From positions 1 to 64,000 of the forward strand of contig NZ_PJNI01000012.1 of NCBI RefSeq assembly GCF_002844555.1: a stretch of 64,000 nucleotides of DNA, read 5' to 3'. Position numbers and translations under genes: made by a program. The notes beneath the pieces were generated by a model. The model saw only the letters and a program-made list of their open reading frames with translations, was not told where the DNA came from and searched no databases. The DNA comes from Brumimicrobium salinarum. Lineage in GTDB: Bacteria > Bacteroidota > Bacteroidia > Flavobacteriales_D > Crocinitomicaceae. Below are positions 46,815 to 56,753 of this stretch, piece after piece (the stretch's first letter is position 1; each line of letters opens with the position of its first letter).

Positions 46815-47135
46815 CTATTTCTTCATCAAATACACATCCCCATTTGGATTGATTAGGGTTTTCTCATAATATCCTTCTTTAGAAAATGAAATAGTTATGC
46901 TAGGACATCCACCAACCGCACCTATCATTCCTGTGGTCATATAATATTCACCTTCTGAATTCGTGTAATATTCATTGTAAACCCGTTCTATACCTTTGAC
47001 AAATACTGAGTCAATGGGAAGCTTCGTTGATATATCGAGCACATTACCACTAGCTGTTCTCCTGCATTCACATGAAATCAGCAAAAGAGCACATAGCGCT
47101 ATACTCAAAATTCTTACTATCGATATTTTGAACAT
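46815..47135 (-). CDS. Small lipoprotein with carboxypeptidase-regulatory-like fold
   Basis: A 106-residue protein. The signal peptide has lipobox LLLISCEC, and the mature part reads SGNVLDISTKLPIDSVFVKG, NSEGEYYMTTGMIG and ITISFSKEGYYEKTL. This is the strand pattern of a carboxypeptidase-D regulatory-like domain on its own. Function unknown. It stands alone between folD and typA on the minus strand. Confidence 0.7.
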   Translation of the reverse strand: MFKISIVRILSIALCALLLISCECRRTASGNVLDISTKLPIDSVFVKGIERVYNEYYTNSEGEYYMTTGMIGAVGGCPSITISFSKEGYYEKTLINPNGDVYLMKK

Positions 47136-47212
47136 TTTTTTCTTTTTATAGAATACTAGCTAAATTAAGTAAAAAAATATTCAAAAAAAAAAACAAACCA
47201 CTCATAACCAAC

Positions 47213-47235
47213 AAAAAATCAGGGAAAACCCTTGA
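47213..47235 (-). terminator. Probable terminator downstream of typA
   Basis: On the minus strand: stem TCAAGGG / CCCTGA around a T4 loop, followed by a run of T (complement of 47213-47218). Stem is short, 6-7 bp. It lies ~75 bases past the typA stop. Confidence 0.6.
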
Positions 47236-47309
47236 TCAAAAAAAGCGACAACCTTTCGATCATCACTTTTAATATAGTTCCACTTCTTGACAGAAGTCTT
47301 TTTTCAAAA

Positions 47310-49109
47310 TTATTTAGAAGCTCGCTTACGCGCATTCTCATCCAAAAGAATCTTACGAATTCTCAAAGATTCTGGTGTCAACTCAACGTATTCATCAGCT
47401 TGAATGTACTCTAAGCTTTCTTCCAAAGACATTTTAACTGCTGGCGCAATTCTTACCTTGTCATCCGCTCCTGAAGAACGCATATTAGACATTTTTTTGG
47501 TTTTGGTAACGTTAATTACCAAGTCTCCTTGTCTAGTATTTTCTCCAATTACCTGACCACCATATATATCTTCATTAGGATCAACAAAGAAGGTACCTCT
47601 ATCTTGCAAGTTGTTCAAAGAATAAGGAATCGCCGAACCTTTCTCCATAGAAATCAATGATCCGTTTGTACGACCAGGAATCTCACCTTTGTACTTTTGG
47701 AACTCAACAAATCTATGGTTCATAATCGCCTCTCCAGCAGTTTGCGTTAATAAGTAGTTACGCAAACCAATAATTCCTCTCGAAGGAACGATAAAGTTAA
47801 TAACCATTCTATCGCCTTTGGCTTCCATGTTCGTCATTTCTCCCTTACGCTTTGTTACCGCCTCAACAGCAGTTCCAGAATGTTGCTCTGGTAAATCAAT
47901 TGTCAATTCCTCAACTGGTTCACATTTCACACCATCAATTTCCTTGATGATTACCTGTGGCTGACCTACTTGCAATTCATAACCTTCTCTACGCATGGTT
48001 TCCACCAATACAGATAAGTGCATTACACCTCTTCCGTAAACCAACCATTTATCCGCTTTATCTGTAGGCTCAACACGCAAAGCTAAGTTCTTCTCTAGTT
48101 CTTTGTTTAAACGTTCCTGAATATGACGCGAAGTCACAAACTTTCCTTCTTTACCGAAGAAAGGCGAATCGTTAATTGAGAACATCATGCTCATTGTTGG
48201 TTCATCAATAGAAATTGATTCCAAAGGCTCAGGGTTTTCAGCATCACAAACAGAATCTCCAATTTCAAAACCTTCAATTCCTGTAATTGCACAAATATCT
48301 CCTGGCTGAACAGCGTCAACTTTTACACGCTCAGTTCCTGCAAAAACAAAAACATCTTTGATCTTGTGTTTCTCTTGTTTACCATTATTTTTTGAAAGAA
48401 TGATTGGCATTCCTGGCTTAATTTCACCTCTTTGCAAACGACCGATTGCGATACGTCCAACGAAAGAAGAAAAATCTAAAGAAGTAATCAACATTTGGGT
48501 ATTTCCTTCTTCAATCTTTGCTGGTGGAAAATAATCTAAAATTGTATCCAAAAGCGGTGAGATAGAATCTGTTGGTTTTTGCCAGTCTTTTGACATCCAG
48601 TTGTTCTTTGCAGAACCATAAACTGTTTCAAAATCCAATTGGTCTTCATTGGCCTCCAAATCAAACATTAAATCAAAAACTTTTTCGTGTACTTCATCTG
48701 GTGTACAGTTTTCTTTGTCGACTTTGTTTACAACCACCAATGGTTTCAACCCCATTTGAAGTGCTTTTTGCAATACAAAACGCGTTTGTGGCATTGGACC
48801 TTCAAAAGCATCCACCAACAAACAAACCCCATCAGCCATGTTCAAAACACGCTCTACCTCCCCGCCAAAATCGGCGTGACCAGGTGTATCAATGATGTTA
48901 ATTTTTGTTCCTTTATATTGAATTGAAACGTTTTTTGATACGATAGTAATCCCTCTTTCTCTTTCAAGGTCATTGTTATCCATCATTAGAGCTCCTCCTT
49001 CAACAAGGTTTCTTGTGTCAAAAGTTTCTCCTGCTTCAATAATTCGTTCAACCAAGGTAGTTTTACCGTGGTCAACGTGAGCGATAATCGCTATATTTCT
49101 AATTTCCAT
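47310..49109 (-). CDS. typA: Ribosome-associated GTPase TypA/BipA
   Basis: A translational GTPase linked to 50S assembly and stress growth. The 599 residues have all G motifs: [14 protein letters not shown] (G1), RGITI (G2), [15 protein letters not shown] (G3), [10 protein letters not shown] (G4) and an SAK-like segment. Beta-barrel, EF-G-like domains III and V ([30 protein letters not shown]) and the BipA C-terminal domain ([17 protein letters not shown]) follow. Full length. It lies 24 bases downstream of the DEAD-box helicase gene, on the same strand. Confidence 0.96.
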   Translation of the reverse strand: MEIRNIAIIAHVDHGKTTLVERIIEAGETFDTRNLVEGGALMMDNNDLERERGITIVSKNVSIQYKGTKINIIDTPGHADFGGEVERVLNMADGVCLLVDAFEGPMPQTRFVLQKALQMGLKPLVVVNKVDKENCTPDEVHEKVFDLMFDLEANEDQLDFETVYGSAKNNWMSKDWQKPTDSISPLLDTILDYFPPAKIEEGNTQMLITSLDFSSFVGRIAIGRLQRGEIKPGMPIILSKNNGKQEKHKIKDVFVFAGTERVKVDAVQPGDICAITGIEGFEIGDSVCDAENPEPLESISIDEPTMSMMFSINDSPFFGKEGKFVTSRHIQERLNKELEKNLALRVEPTDKADKWLVYGRGVMHLSVLVETMRREGYELQVGQPQVIIKEIDGVKCEPVEELTIDLPEQHSGTAVEAVTKRKGEMTNMEAKGDRMVINFIVPSRGIIGLRNYLLTQTAGEAIMNHRFVEFQKYKGEIPGRTNGSLISMEKGSAIPYSLNNLQDRGTFFVDPNEDIYGGQVIGENTRQGDLVINVTKTKKMSNMRSSGADDKVRIAPAVKMSLEESLEYIQADEYVELTPESLRIRKILLDENARKRASK

Positions 49110-49133
49110 TTGTTATTTTCTCGTTTTCGTGTT

Positions 49134-50873
49134 TTATCTTCTTCTACGGCTACTTCCTGAACCTCCTCTGCGGTCTCTTCCACCTGAGCGTCTGTCGTTT
49201 CCACGACTTCTCCCTCCGCCACCACGGCCTTTTCTACCTTTAGCGCTTTTGTTTTCAGTTTTCTCAATGTTCATGGTTTTCCCTTCAAATTCGGCACCTT
49301 TTACTTGAGATAAAATCTTATCTACATCAGTTTTATCCGCATCAAAGAAAGAAAACGCTGGCATAATATCAATTCTACCAATGGTATTTGATTTCAAACC
49401 TGTAGCATCACATATTACACGCAATAGTCCACCTGGATTTAAACCATCTTTTTCTCCTAGAGAAACAAAGAAACGTTGTTTGTTTTCATCTGTTCCTTCT
49501 CTTCTACCTCTTCTTTTAGATCCTCTATCATCACCTGGACGATCTGATGGCTTAGCATTCAAATCACCTGCTTTTTTGTAATAATCTAAGAATCTATTGA
49601 ATTCAGCCGAAACGAATTTCTTAATCACTTCTTCTTTAGAAAGCTCTTCCAAATCTTCTAAAATGTGCGGAATAAACGGAGCAATTTCTGCTTCATTTAC
49701 TTTAGTCGCTTTCACTTTATCAATCATCGATTCCAATTGCACAGCACAAATTGCTTCAGCTGGTGGAATTTCAGCAAATGTAAATTCTTGCTTGATGATT
49801 TTTTCAATTTGTTTGATCTTATATTTCTCTCTGGTATTAATTAAAACCAAAGATTCACCAGTGTTTCCTGCTCTTGCAGTACGTCCACTTCTGTGCGTGT
49901 AGTTTTCTACCTCGTCAGGAAGGTTGTAGTTAATTACGTGTGTAATATCATCCACATCAATACCACGTGCAGCAACATCTGTCGCTACCAATAATTGAAT
50001 GCTTCTATTACGGAAAAGGTTCATTACGCGGTCACGTTGCGCTTGCGATAAATCACCGTGCAATGCTTCTGCGCTGTATCCTTCTTTTCCTAATTTTTCA
50101 GCAACTTGTTGTGTTTCTCTTCGCGTACGACAGAAAACAAGTCCAAAAATCTTCGGATTAAAATCGATTAAACGTTTCAAGGCCACATAACGGTCTCTTT
50201 CTTTTACGGCAAAGTAAATATGGTCAATGTTGGCATTACCTTCATTTTTGTTTCCTATGCTCACCTCAAGTGGGTCAGTCATATACGTTTTCCCAATTCT
50301 TGCCACTTCTTTTGGCATTGTTGCAGAAAACAACCATGTACTTTTTTCTTCTGGTGTTGCACTCAAAATGAAATCCAAATCTTCTTTGAATCCCATGTTT
50401 AGCATTTCATCTGCTTCATCGAGGACTACAACTTCAACTTCGTCAAGCTTTACGGCTTTACGTTTAATCAAATCACACAATCTTCCTGGGGTAGCTACAA
50501 TAATAGAAACTCCTCTTTTAATGTTTTTAATTTGACGTTGAATATCTGATCCACCATACACTGCTTCAACACTGGCAGCTTTTTCATGTTTTGCATAGTT
50601 TCCTATGTCTTTTGCAATTTGCAAACACAATTCCCTAGTTGGACAAATAATTAAGCCTGTTGGAAATTTTCGGCTTTCTGTAATTCTGTTCACTAATGGT
50701 AATCCAAAAGCGGCAGTTTTCCCTGTTCCAGTCTGTGCTAATCCTACAAAATCACTCTTAGACTTGAGTAAATGTGGTATAGCTTCCTGCTGGATTGGCG
50801 TTGGCTGTTCAAACCCCATGTCTGTAACAGCTTTGACCACTTGGCTTCTCAGCCCTAAATCGTTAAAGGTCAT
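49134..50873 (-). CDS. DEAD-box RNA helicase with DbpA-type RNA-binding domain
   Basis: I start at ATG 50873 (MTFNDLGLRSQVVKAVTDMG), the normal Q-motif region; 34 upstream codons run across the promoter. Motifs I-VI are present: AQTGTGKTAAFGLP, PTRELCLQI, DEADEMLNMGF, SATMP, FCRTRRETQQVAEKL, HRSGRTARAG. A DbpA-like RNA-binding domain (RFFVSLGEKDGLNPGGLLRV, SFFDADKTDVDKIL) follows, then a short Arg/Gly-rich tail (RGRGGGGRSRGNDRRSGGRD). Likely role in ribosome assembly or cold growth, as for CsdA/DeaD. Exact orthology to DeaD or DbpA is not settled. Confidence 0.93.
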   Translation of the reverse strand: MTFNDLGLRSQVVKAVTDMGFEQPTPIQQEAIPHLLKSKSDFVGLAQTGTGKTAAFGLPLVNRITESRKFPTGLIICPTRELCLQIAKDIGNYAKHEKAASVEAVYGGSDIQRQIKNIKRGVSIIVATPGRLCDLIKRKAVKLDEVEVVVLDEADEMLNMGFKEDLDFILSATPEEKSTWLFSATMPKEVARIGKTYMTDPLEVSIGNKNEGNANIDHIYFAVKERDRYVALKRLIDFNPKIFGLVFCRTRRETQQVAEKLGKEGYSAEALHGDLSQAQRDRVMNLFRNRSIQLLVATDVAARGIDVDDITHVINYNLPDEVENYTHRSGRTARAGNTGESLVLINTREKYKIKQIEKIIKQEFTFAEIPPAEAICAVQLESMIDKVKATKVNEAEIAPFIPHILEDLEELSKEEVIKKFVSAEFNRFLDYYKKAGDLNAKPSDRPGDDRGSKRRGRREGTDENKQRFFVSLGEKDGLNPGGLLRVICDATGLKSNTIGRIDIMPAFSFFDADKTDVDKILSQVKGAEFEGKTMNIEKTENKSAKGRKGRGGGGRSRGNDRRSGGRDRRGGSGSSRRRR

Positions 50874-50895
50874 ACTTTTATTTAAAATTTGGGTG

Positions 50896-50924
50896 CAAAG
50901 GTACGACATTCTAAAGAGAATCAA
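50896..50924 (-). promoter_or_regulatory. Promoter of the DEAD-box helicase gene (TTG-N18-TACCTTTG)
   Basis: Minus-strand TTG (50922-50924), an 18-base spacer and TACCTTTG (50896-50903) form the best full Bacteroidota-type promoter in the window. It lies 22 bases upstream of the helicase start codon and excludes the longer upstream start. Confidence 0.6.
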
Positions 50925-51380
50925 GATTTTGAGGTTTTTTTTATTGATTTTTTTTAATCTATACATTAGAAGCATAAAAAAAGCTATGAAATTAAGTCAT
51001 TGAATTGATGAGCATTCTCCAGCTATTAAGATTCCTAAGAACAACAAATATTCGAGATGATTAATACGCTAAAAATCAGATGAAAAAATCTAAAAATTCA
51101 ACTACTATCATATGCAGAATTATTTAGAGTGAATAGCTAAGTGTAAAAGTAAAAGAAAGACAACTGGAGAGCAATTTATTGAAATAAGCGTGATATATAC
51201 TTTTTGAATCAATAAACTCTATAAAAGAAACTTTGTCCCATTAACAATTATCTAATACCTCAACTTTCTTTTAATCGTAAAATTAATTTATAGACTATAA
51301 AGTTATGTCGCCCCTGGTTGGAAGTTTTCGAATAATCATAACCACTCAATCTTGACTATTATTACAACAGTTCAGAAGGT

Positions 51381-51513
51381 TAACCCGCTTTATTCATGAA
51401 TTTAATGAGTACTCAAAAGTGGGGTTCTTTAAAAACATTGTTTTAACTCCTAAAAGATTGTTTTTAAATCATTTACAACTTTAAAGTATGACATTGGTGA
51501 ATAAAGCGGGTTA
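51381..51513. mobile_element. MITE-like element: 133 bp with perfect 16-bp terminal inverted repeats
   Basis: TAACCCGCTTTATTCA at 51381-51396 is perfectly inverted at 51498-51513 (TGAATAAAGCGGGTTA), enclosing about 100 bases of AT-rich non-coding DNA. The GC-containing arms stand out in this AT-rich interval. No transposase lies between them and I cannot see a clear target duplication. It may be a MITE or an IS relic; a long stem-loop RNA is an alternative. Confidence 0.5.
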
Positions 51514-51658
51514 GGCAAAAGTAGAAGGTAAAATGATAGTAGCCTACACTAGTGCCAGTGAGGAAAAGATAGGTAATATTGTGCGTTCAACAATAATTAA
51601 CAGTAAAAAGACGAGGAGCTAAGAGAAAGCATCGGTCGTTTTATGAAAATATAAAGAG

Positions 51659-51685
51659 AGCATGACGGAAAAATTTCGCCATGCT
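51659..51685 (-). terminator. Hairpin past the BspA-like gene, possible terminator
   Basis: AGCATGACG (51659-51667) pairs with CGCCATGCT (51677-51685) with one wobble and a 9-base loop. It lies ~40 bases downstream of the BspA-like stop. The T-rich tail on the minus strand is broken, so termination strength is uncertain. Confidence 0.45.
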
Positions 51686-51724
51686 TCTCATATCATTAAA
51701 ACTACCATCTATTTAAGCGGCTGA

Positions 51725-54700
51725 TTATTCGACTATGAATCTCTTTACTTGATCATTTAATTTAATTAAGTAAACTCCTTTACTAAAGTCAACAACACTA
51801 ATTGTTCCAAAACCACTTTCTATAGTGCCTTCGCTAATCTTCATGCCTAATGCATTAATAATTTCAAATTCTACATACTTACCAAACTTATTTGAAACTT
51901 CAATGTTAAGAACACTAGATGAAGGGTTTGGATAGACTTTAAACATCTTCAATGCTTCTTTATCAATAGAATTAGTTTCAGTTTCAATATTAAAAGTATC
52001 AGAAGCTACAGTACAACCATCGGAAACCAATACTATATATGTACCATCCTCAGGAGCTGTGATATTCTGATTGCTTGAACTGAAGTTATTCGGTCCTGAC
52101 CACTCATAATCTAAAGGTCCATTCCCTCCGTTTGTTGTAAGGTTAATATCTGAACCATTTACAGTTCCAGTAACTGAGATATTCGTTGTAGTTGTTTCAC
52201 CATCATCATTAATAACCCAACTAAAATTAGATATAATTGACTGTCTTTCATTTGTTGCAAATTCTGTGTAGTGAATTCCTAATGCTCCAAGGGTTACATT
52301 GTTTGTTAAATTTAATGTAGACCACCCTTTAAGGATATCATTATACGTACAATGATCTAATCCTGAATTATCAAACATAGACTCCATATTAGCAACATTC
52401 TCAACATTCCATACTCCAGTGTTTTGATCAAATAAACTGGCATCATTAAACATAAAGCTCATGTTTTGAACATTGGTCACATCCCATGTACTTAGGTCTT
52501 GATTAAATGTATTTGCTTCATTGAACATATATGACATATTTTGAACATTAGATACGTCCCATGCACTTATGTCTTGGTTAAAGGCTGACGCTCCATTGAA
52601 AGCACCTTTCATGTTCGTTACATTAGAAGTGTTCCAACTTGATATGTTTCCATTAAAGTTAATTGCATTGCTAAAAACTTCTTCCATAGTGGTAATACTT
52701 TCTGTATTCCAGTTATTTAGGTCACTAGCCAGAGAAGTGGCACCTTTAAACATTCTTGACAATGAACTTACAGACATAAGGAACGGGCTATCCGTTGCAT
52801 TAACATTCAAATTGTTACAACCGTGGAATGCGTCCTCCATTGAAGACCAGAGTATACTTCCCCATTCTTCAACAGATAGAATTTTTTCAAGGTCATTATT
52901 TACATCGTTGTTAAAGTAAATTCTTGGGAAATCTCCTGTTATTTCGACCTTATACGTTCCGGCAAGGGGAAGATTTACAGTTACATCTCCAGTTAAATTA
53001 CTCAAGGTCCCATTAGTTGATGGATCGTTTACATCCTCCCAGTACAAATCATAATTATATCCAGCTCCATCGGTAGGTATTATTATTTGATTGTTGAAAG
53101 ACGCCCCTGGATTATCAGACTTCCATATTGTTACAAATGGCCCTTCACAAGAATTAGCGTCCCCTACAATCGTCCAGTTGTTATTGTTAATAAGATTTAA
53201 TCGTTCTAACATCGCTAAACAATACTCAAGATTATTTGCTCCAAGTGTTACATTATTCTGAACAGATTGATTACTCCAACTAATAAGAATATCATCATAG
53301 TTTGAAACAGATATATTGGTATTACTAAGCATATTTTGCATATTACTTACATTCGAAACATCCCACATGCCTAGGGTTTGGTCATAAGCTGACGCCCCAA
53401 TAAACATCTCCTGCATATTGGTAATTGTAGAAGTGTTCCAGTTGCTGAAATCATTGTTTAACGAAGTAGCATCCCTAAACATTCTGTAGGTAGTTGTTAC
53501 ATTTGATAAATCTGGCGCATCCGTTGCGGGCACCGTTAGGTTTTCACAACCATTAAAAGCACCATACATACTTGTCCATGCAATATCACCCCACTGTTCT
53601 ACAGTTAAGATTTTAAGTTTATCACTATAGTAACTGTCATTAAAATATATTCGCGGAAAGTTTCCACTGATTTCTACACGATATGTACCTGCATTTGGAA
53701 AAGTTATTAAAGCACTACCTGAGTTACCATTTATCCCGCCATTGATATTTGGATCATTGACATCTTCCCAATATATATTATAATTATACCCAGCACCAGT
53801 GGTTGGAATTCTAATTTGATTATTATTGGAACTTCCTGAGTTATCCGTTTTCCATCTAGTTACGAAAGGAGTTGTACAAATATTTGCATCTCCGTTAATT
53901 GTCCAATTAGAGTTAGTAACCAGATTATTTCTTTCAACATCGGCATTACAATATTGAAGCATGTTAGCTCCTAAAACAACATTGTTTTGAACCGTTTGGG
54001 CTTCCCATCCAATCAAAGTAGCATCATAATTAGCTGTTGAAATCGGGCTGTTATCTAGCATACTTACCATCGTTGTTACCGAAGAAATATCCCATGAAGC
54101 AAGACTTTGGTTAAAAGCTCCAGTATTTTGGAATGTGCGCTGCATGCTTACAATATTACTTGTATTCCAAGCACTTAAATCTTGATTAAAAACAAGTGCT
54201 TCACGAAACATACTGTTGAGATTATCAGTTCCTGTTACGTCCCACCCACTGATATCTTGATTAAAGGCAGAAGCACCATAAAACATAGACGACATATTAG
54301 AAACATTAGAGGTATTCCAGCTTATTATATTTCCATTAAAAGCAGAAGTACCTCGGAACATATTCTGCATATTTGTAACACTTGAAGTATTCCAACTATT
54401 TAGATCTTGGTTAAACGCTTGAGCATTCATGAACATATTCTGCATACTTGTTACATTAGAAACATTCCAACTGTTTATATTTTGATTAAAGGCAGAAGCA
54501 CTATTAAACATAGATGACATATTAGAAACATTAGACGTGTTCCATGTAGTAATATCACCATTAAAAGAACTTGCGTAGATAAACATCTCCTGCATATTGG
54601 TAATCGTAGAAGTGTTCCAGTTACTGAAATCATTGTTTAATGAAGTAGCATACCTAAACATTCTGTAGGTAGTTGTTACATTTGATAAATCTGGAGCATC

Positions 54701-55153
54701 CGTTGCGGGCACCGTTAGGTTTCGACAACCATCAAAAGCACCATACATACTGGTCCATGCAATATCTCCCCACTGTTCTACAGTTAGGATTTTAGGTTTA
54801 TCACTATAGTAACTGTCATCAAAATATATGCGCGGAAAGTTTCCACTGATTTCTACACGGTATGTACCTGCATTTGGAAAAGTTATTAACGCACTACCTG
54901 AGTTGGCATTTATTCCTCCACTGATATTTGGATCATTGACATCTTCCCAATATATATCATAATTATACCCAGTACCAGCGGTTGGAATTCTAATTTGATT
55001 ATTATTGGAACTTCCTGAGTTATCCGTTTTCCATGTAGTGATAAAATTTGTTGTAGCTCCTGGTGTTACTTGCGCAAAAATTACGTTAAAAGCAAGCAAA
55101 AATAATATTGACAAGATACCTGAAGTCTTAAGACCAAAAATCATTTTTTTCAT
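51725..55153 (-). CDS. BspA-like (DUF285) repeat surface protein with T9SS type A sorting domain
   Basis: A 1142-residue secreted protein with a signal peptide (cleavage near NVIFAQ). It is built of three large modules. Each starts with a conserved domain (FVTRWKTDNSGSSNNNQIRI ... IYWEDVNDPN ... GTYRVEISGNFPRIYFNDS) and continues into DUF285/BspA leucine-rich-like repeats (NTSNVSNMSSMFNSASAFNQ type, ~25 residues each). Module starts are near residues 38, 431 and 668. A 50-residue Ig-like stretch (GNGPLDYEWSGPNNFSS) and a type A sorting tail (FKVYPNPSSSVLNIEVSN ... GVYLIKLNDQVKRFIVE) end the protein. Modules 1 and 2 are near-identical DNA. A surface adhesin role is inferred. Confidence 0.92.
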   Translation of the reverse strand: MKKMIFGLKTSGILSILFLLAFNVIFAQVTPGATTNFITTWKTDNSGSSNNNQIRIPTAGTGYNYDIYWEDVNDPNISGGINANSGSALITFPNAGTYRVEISGNFPRIYFDDSYYSDKPKILTVEQWGDIAWTSMYGAFDGCRNLTVPATDAPDLSNVTTTYRMFRYATSLNNDFSNWNTSTITNMQEMFIYASSFNGDITTWNTSNVSNMSSMFNSASAFNQNINSWNVSNVTSMQNMFMNAQAFNQDLNSWNTSSVTNMQNMFRGTSAFNGNIISWNTSNVSNMSSMFYGASAFNQDISGWDVTGTDNLNSMFREALVFNQDLSAWNTSNIVSMQRTFQNTGAFNQSLASWDISSVTTMVSMLDNSPISTANYDATLIGWEAQTVQNNVVLGANMLQYCNADVERNNLVTNSNWTINGDANICTTPFVTRWKTDNSGSSNNNQIRIPTTGAGYNYNIYWEDVNDPNINGGINGNSGSALITFPNAGTYRVEISGNFPRIYFNDSYYSDKLKILTVEQWGDIAWTSMYGAFNGCENLTVPATDAPDLSNVTTTYRMFRDATSLNNDFSNWNTSTITNMQEMFIGASAYDQTLGMWDVSNVSNMQNMLSNTNISVSNYDDILISWSNQSVQNNVTLGANNLEYCLAMLERLNLINNNNWTIVGDANSCEGPFVTIWKSDNPGASFNNQIIIPTDGAGYNYDLYWEDVNDPSTNGTLSNLTGDVTVNLPLAGTYKVEITGDFPRIYFNNDVNNDLEKILSVEEWGSILWSSMEDAFHGCNNLNVNATDSPFLMSVSSLSRMFKGATSLASDLNNWNTESITTMEEVFSNAINFNGNISSWNTSNVTNMKGAFNGASAFNQDISAWDVSNVQNMSYMFNEANTFNQDLSTWDVTNVQNMSFMFNDASLFDQNTGVWNVENVANMESMFDNSGLDHCTYNDILKGWSTLNLTNNVTLGALGIHYTEFATNERQSIISNFSWVINDDGETTTTNISVTGTVNGSDINLTTNGGNGPLDYEWSGPNNFSSSNQNITAPEDGTYIVLVSDGCTVASDTFNIETETNSIDKEALKMFKVYPNPSSSVLNIEVSNKFGKYVEFEIINALGMKISEGTIESGFGTISVVDFSKGVYLIKLNDQVKRFIVE
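53402..53855 (-). repeat. Copy 2 of ~454-bp near-identical repeat within the BspA-like gene
   Basis: This stretch matches 54581-55034 with a constant offset of 1179 bases (393 codons) and only scattered substitutions. It encodes the start of module 2. The similarity is much higher than to module 3, suggesting recent duplication or gene conversion. Confidence 0.8.
54581..55034 (-). repeat. Copy 1 of ~454-bp near-identical repeat within the BspA-like gene
   Basis: The partner of 53402-53855, encoding the domain-plus-first-DUF285-repeat start of module 1. The in-frame spacing would let recombination remove or add whole modules. Confidence 0.8.
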
Positions 55154-56055
55154 AATTTTATTTTATTTAAATTTTTATTTACGCTTTCCTAAATTGAAGT
55201 TAAGGCGTATTTATTTTGAAATATCGATATAAGCTTTTGAAAGAAATTATTCTTAAAATTATACTCCCTCCAAAAGATTGGAGTTAATTTACCCCTTTCA
55301 ATAAATAGCCTCTTAAAGGCTGAATTAATTTCATAATGAATTCTCATAATCTAGTTTTAGTGTTGTAAATAATTCTTGACCTCTAACTTAGTTAACACGA
55401 CAGGTTAAAAGCAAATAATAGGGGTGTACAAAAGGTTTACATAACTCAAAACAGTCACCAGTACAGCCACAAAGCCATCAGTTTGAAAGATTCTACAAAC
55501 AAATAAATAACAGAGCATAATCCAGTCTTATAAGCTATTAACCACCTATTTTAAAATTATTTATTCTTATTATGATAGTAATAACCAAACAATGCCCTGA
55601 AAAGAGTTTATACTGATAAGTTAATCCTAGTAAGAAACTCTTTGTGGTAAAAAACGAGATAAATCCTAAAAAACATCTAAATTTCAAAGGCAATTAATCA
55701 ACGATTTTCGTTAACAAGAAGTATGTCTAGAAAAGTTTTTTATTTCAAACACAAAACCCTAATAGGTCAAATTGAAACGGCCCTCTAACGCTTCTTTGTT
55801 ATTTGTTATTACACTACTTAAATATTATATATTAGACTCAAAACAACTCGTTATCGAAAATCATATATGCTTTCATCACCTAAGTTCACTCACAATTATG
55901 AAAAGACCTATATAATCAGCCATATTTACACAAGTCAATGAGAGCAAACGACTAAATTTAAACTGTATTTAACACGTTAAACATTACGTAAAAAAACTAG
56001 GAACATTGTATTCATAAAATGCTTACATTTATGACTTGTATTAAAAACAATACAC
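55154..56055. other. Gene-free interval of ~900 bases
   Basis: AT-rich DNA between two divergently transcribed genes, with no frame I can support. A small perfect hairpin CTCCAA-TCTT-TTGGAG (minus strand) lies near 55265-55285. No repeat element, tRNA or riboswitch is recognised. The length is unusual for this gene-dense genome, so degraded genes cannot be excluded. Confidence 0.6.
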
Positions 56056-56736
56056 ATGAAAAAAACGGCTACATTACTTGGAGCAACTGGATTAATTGGT
56101 AGCGAAATACTTAAACAACTGCTAAAAGACGTATATTTTGATGAAATTAAAATTATTGTTAGGAACCCCTATAAATGCGACCATCCAAAAGTGAATGTAG
56201 AAGTTATTGATTTTGAAAATCAAGTTCAATTTGAAAATGCAATGCACGGAAGTACATCAATATTTTGTGCTATTGGGACCACTCAAAAGAAAGTCAAAGG
56301 CGACAAAAAAGCGTATCGAAGAGTAGATTTTGATATACCTGTTAATGCCGCAAAATGGGCTAAAAAAAGCGGAGCAAATCAGTTTATTGTTGTTTCTTCA
56401 GTTGGTGCAGATCAGTCAAAAAACAACTTTTATTTAAAACTAAAAGGAGAAGTAGAAAATGCGCTTCAAGACACCTTTTTAAAAGACGTCAAAGACAATC
56501 AACTATCCATTTTCAGACCTTCATTGTTGTTGGGAAAACGTTCTGAAACACGAATAGCAGAAGATATTGGTCAGTTTTTCAGCAAAGTATTCAAATTTTT
56601 AATTCCAGGTAAAACAAAACCAATCGAAGCTGAAACTGTCGCCAAAGCAATGATCGCGTCAGCTAAAACAAACCAACCTGGTGTGAGGGTTTATCACTAT
56701 CGAGATATGATACAACTCATTCAAGAAGAAAAATAA
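56056..56736 (+). CDS. NAD(P)-binding Rossmann protein (atypical SDR, TIP30-like)
   Basis: A 226-residue protein opening KKTATLLGATGLIGSEILKQLL, the extended/atypical SDR dinucleotide motif. It has FCAIGTTQKKVKGDKKAYRRVD, IVVSSVGADQSKNNFYLKLKGEVENAL (Tyr-x3-Lys-like region) and LSIFRPSLLLGKRSETR. This fits the HTATIP2/TIP30-like and YbjT-like oxidoreductases of Bacteroidota. The physiological substrate is unknown. It converges with the copper ATPase gene. Confidence 0.88.
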   Translation: MKKTATLLGATGLIGSEILKQLLKDVYFDEIKIIVRNPYKCDHPKVNVEVIDFENQVQFENAMHGSTSIFCAIGTTQKKVKGDKKAYRRVDFDIPVNAAKWAKKSGANQFIVVSSVGADQSKNNFYLKLKGEVENALQDTFLKDVKDNQLSIFRPSLLLGKRSETRIAEDIGQFFSKVFKFLIPGKTKPIEAETVAKAMIASAKTNQPGVRVYHYRDMIQLIQEEK

Positions 56737-56753
56737 AAGCCCTCTAATTTTAC

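Larger units (their letters stand above)
50874..51724. other. Gene-free interval of ~850 bases between helicase and BspA-like genes
   Basis: No convincing gene. It holds the helicase promoter (50896-50924), a 133-bp inverted-repeat-flanked element (51381-51513) and a hairpin (51659-51685). A 29-codon frame at 51533-51622 has no support. The rest is AT-rich with stops in every frame. Confidence 0.6.

Noticed and set aside
51533-51622. 29-codon frame with ATG 51533 next to the MITE-like element
   Set aside because: Too short, no recognisable family, no promoter or ribosome-binding signal.
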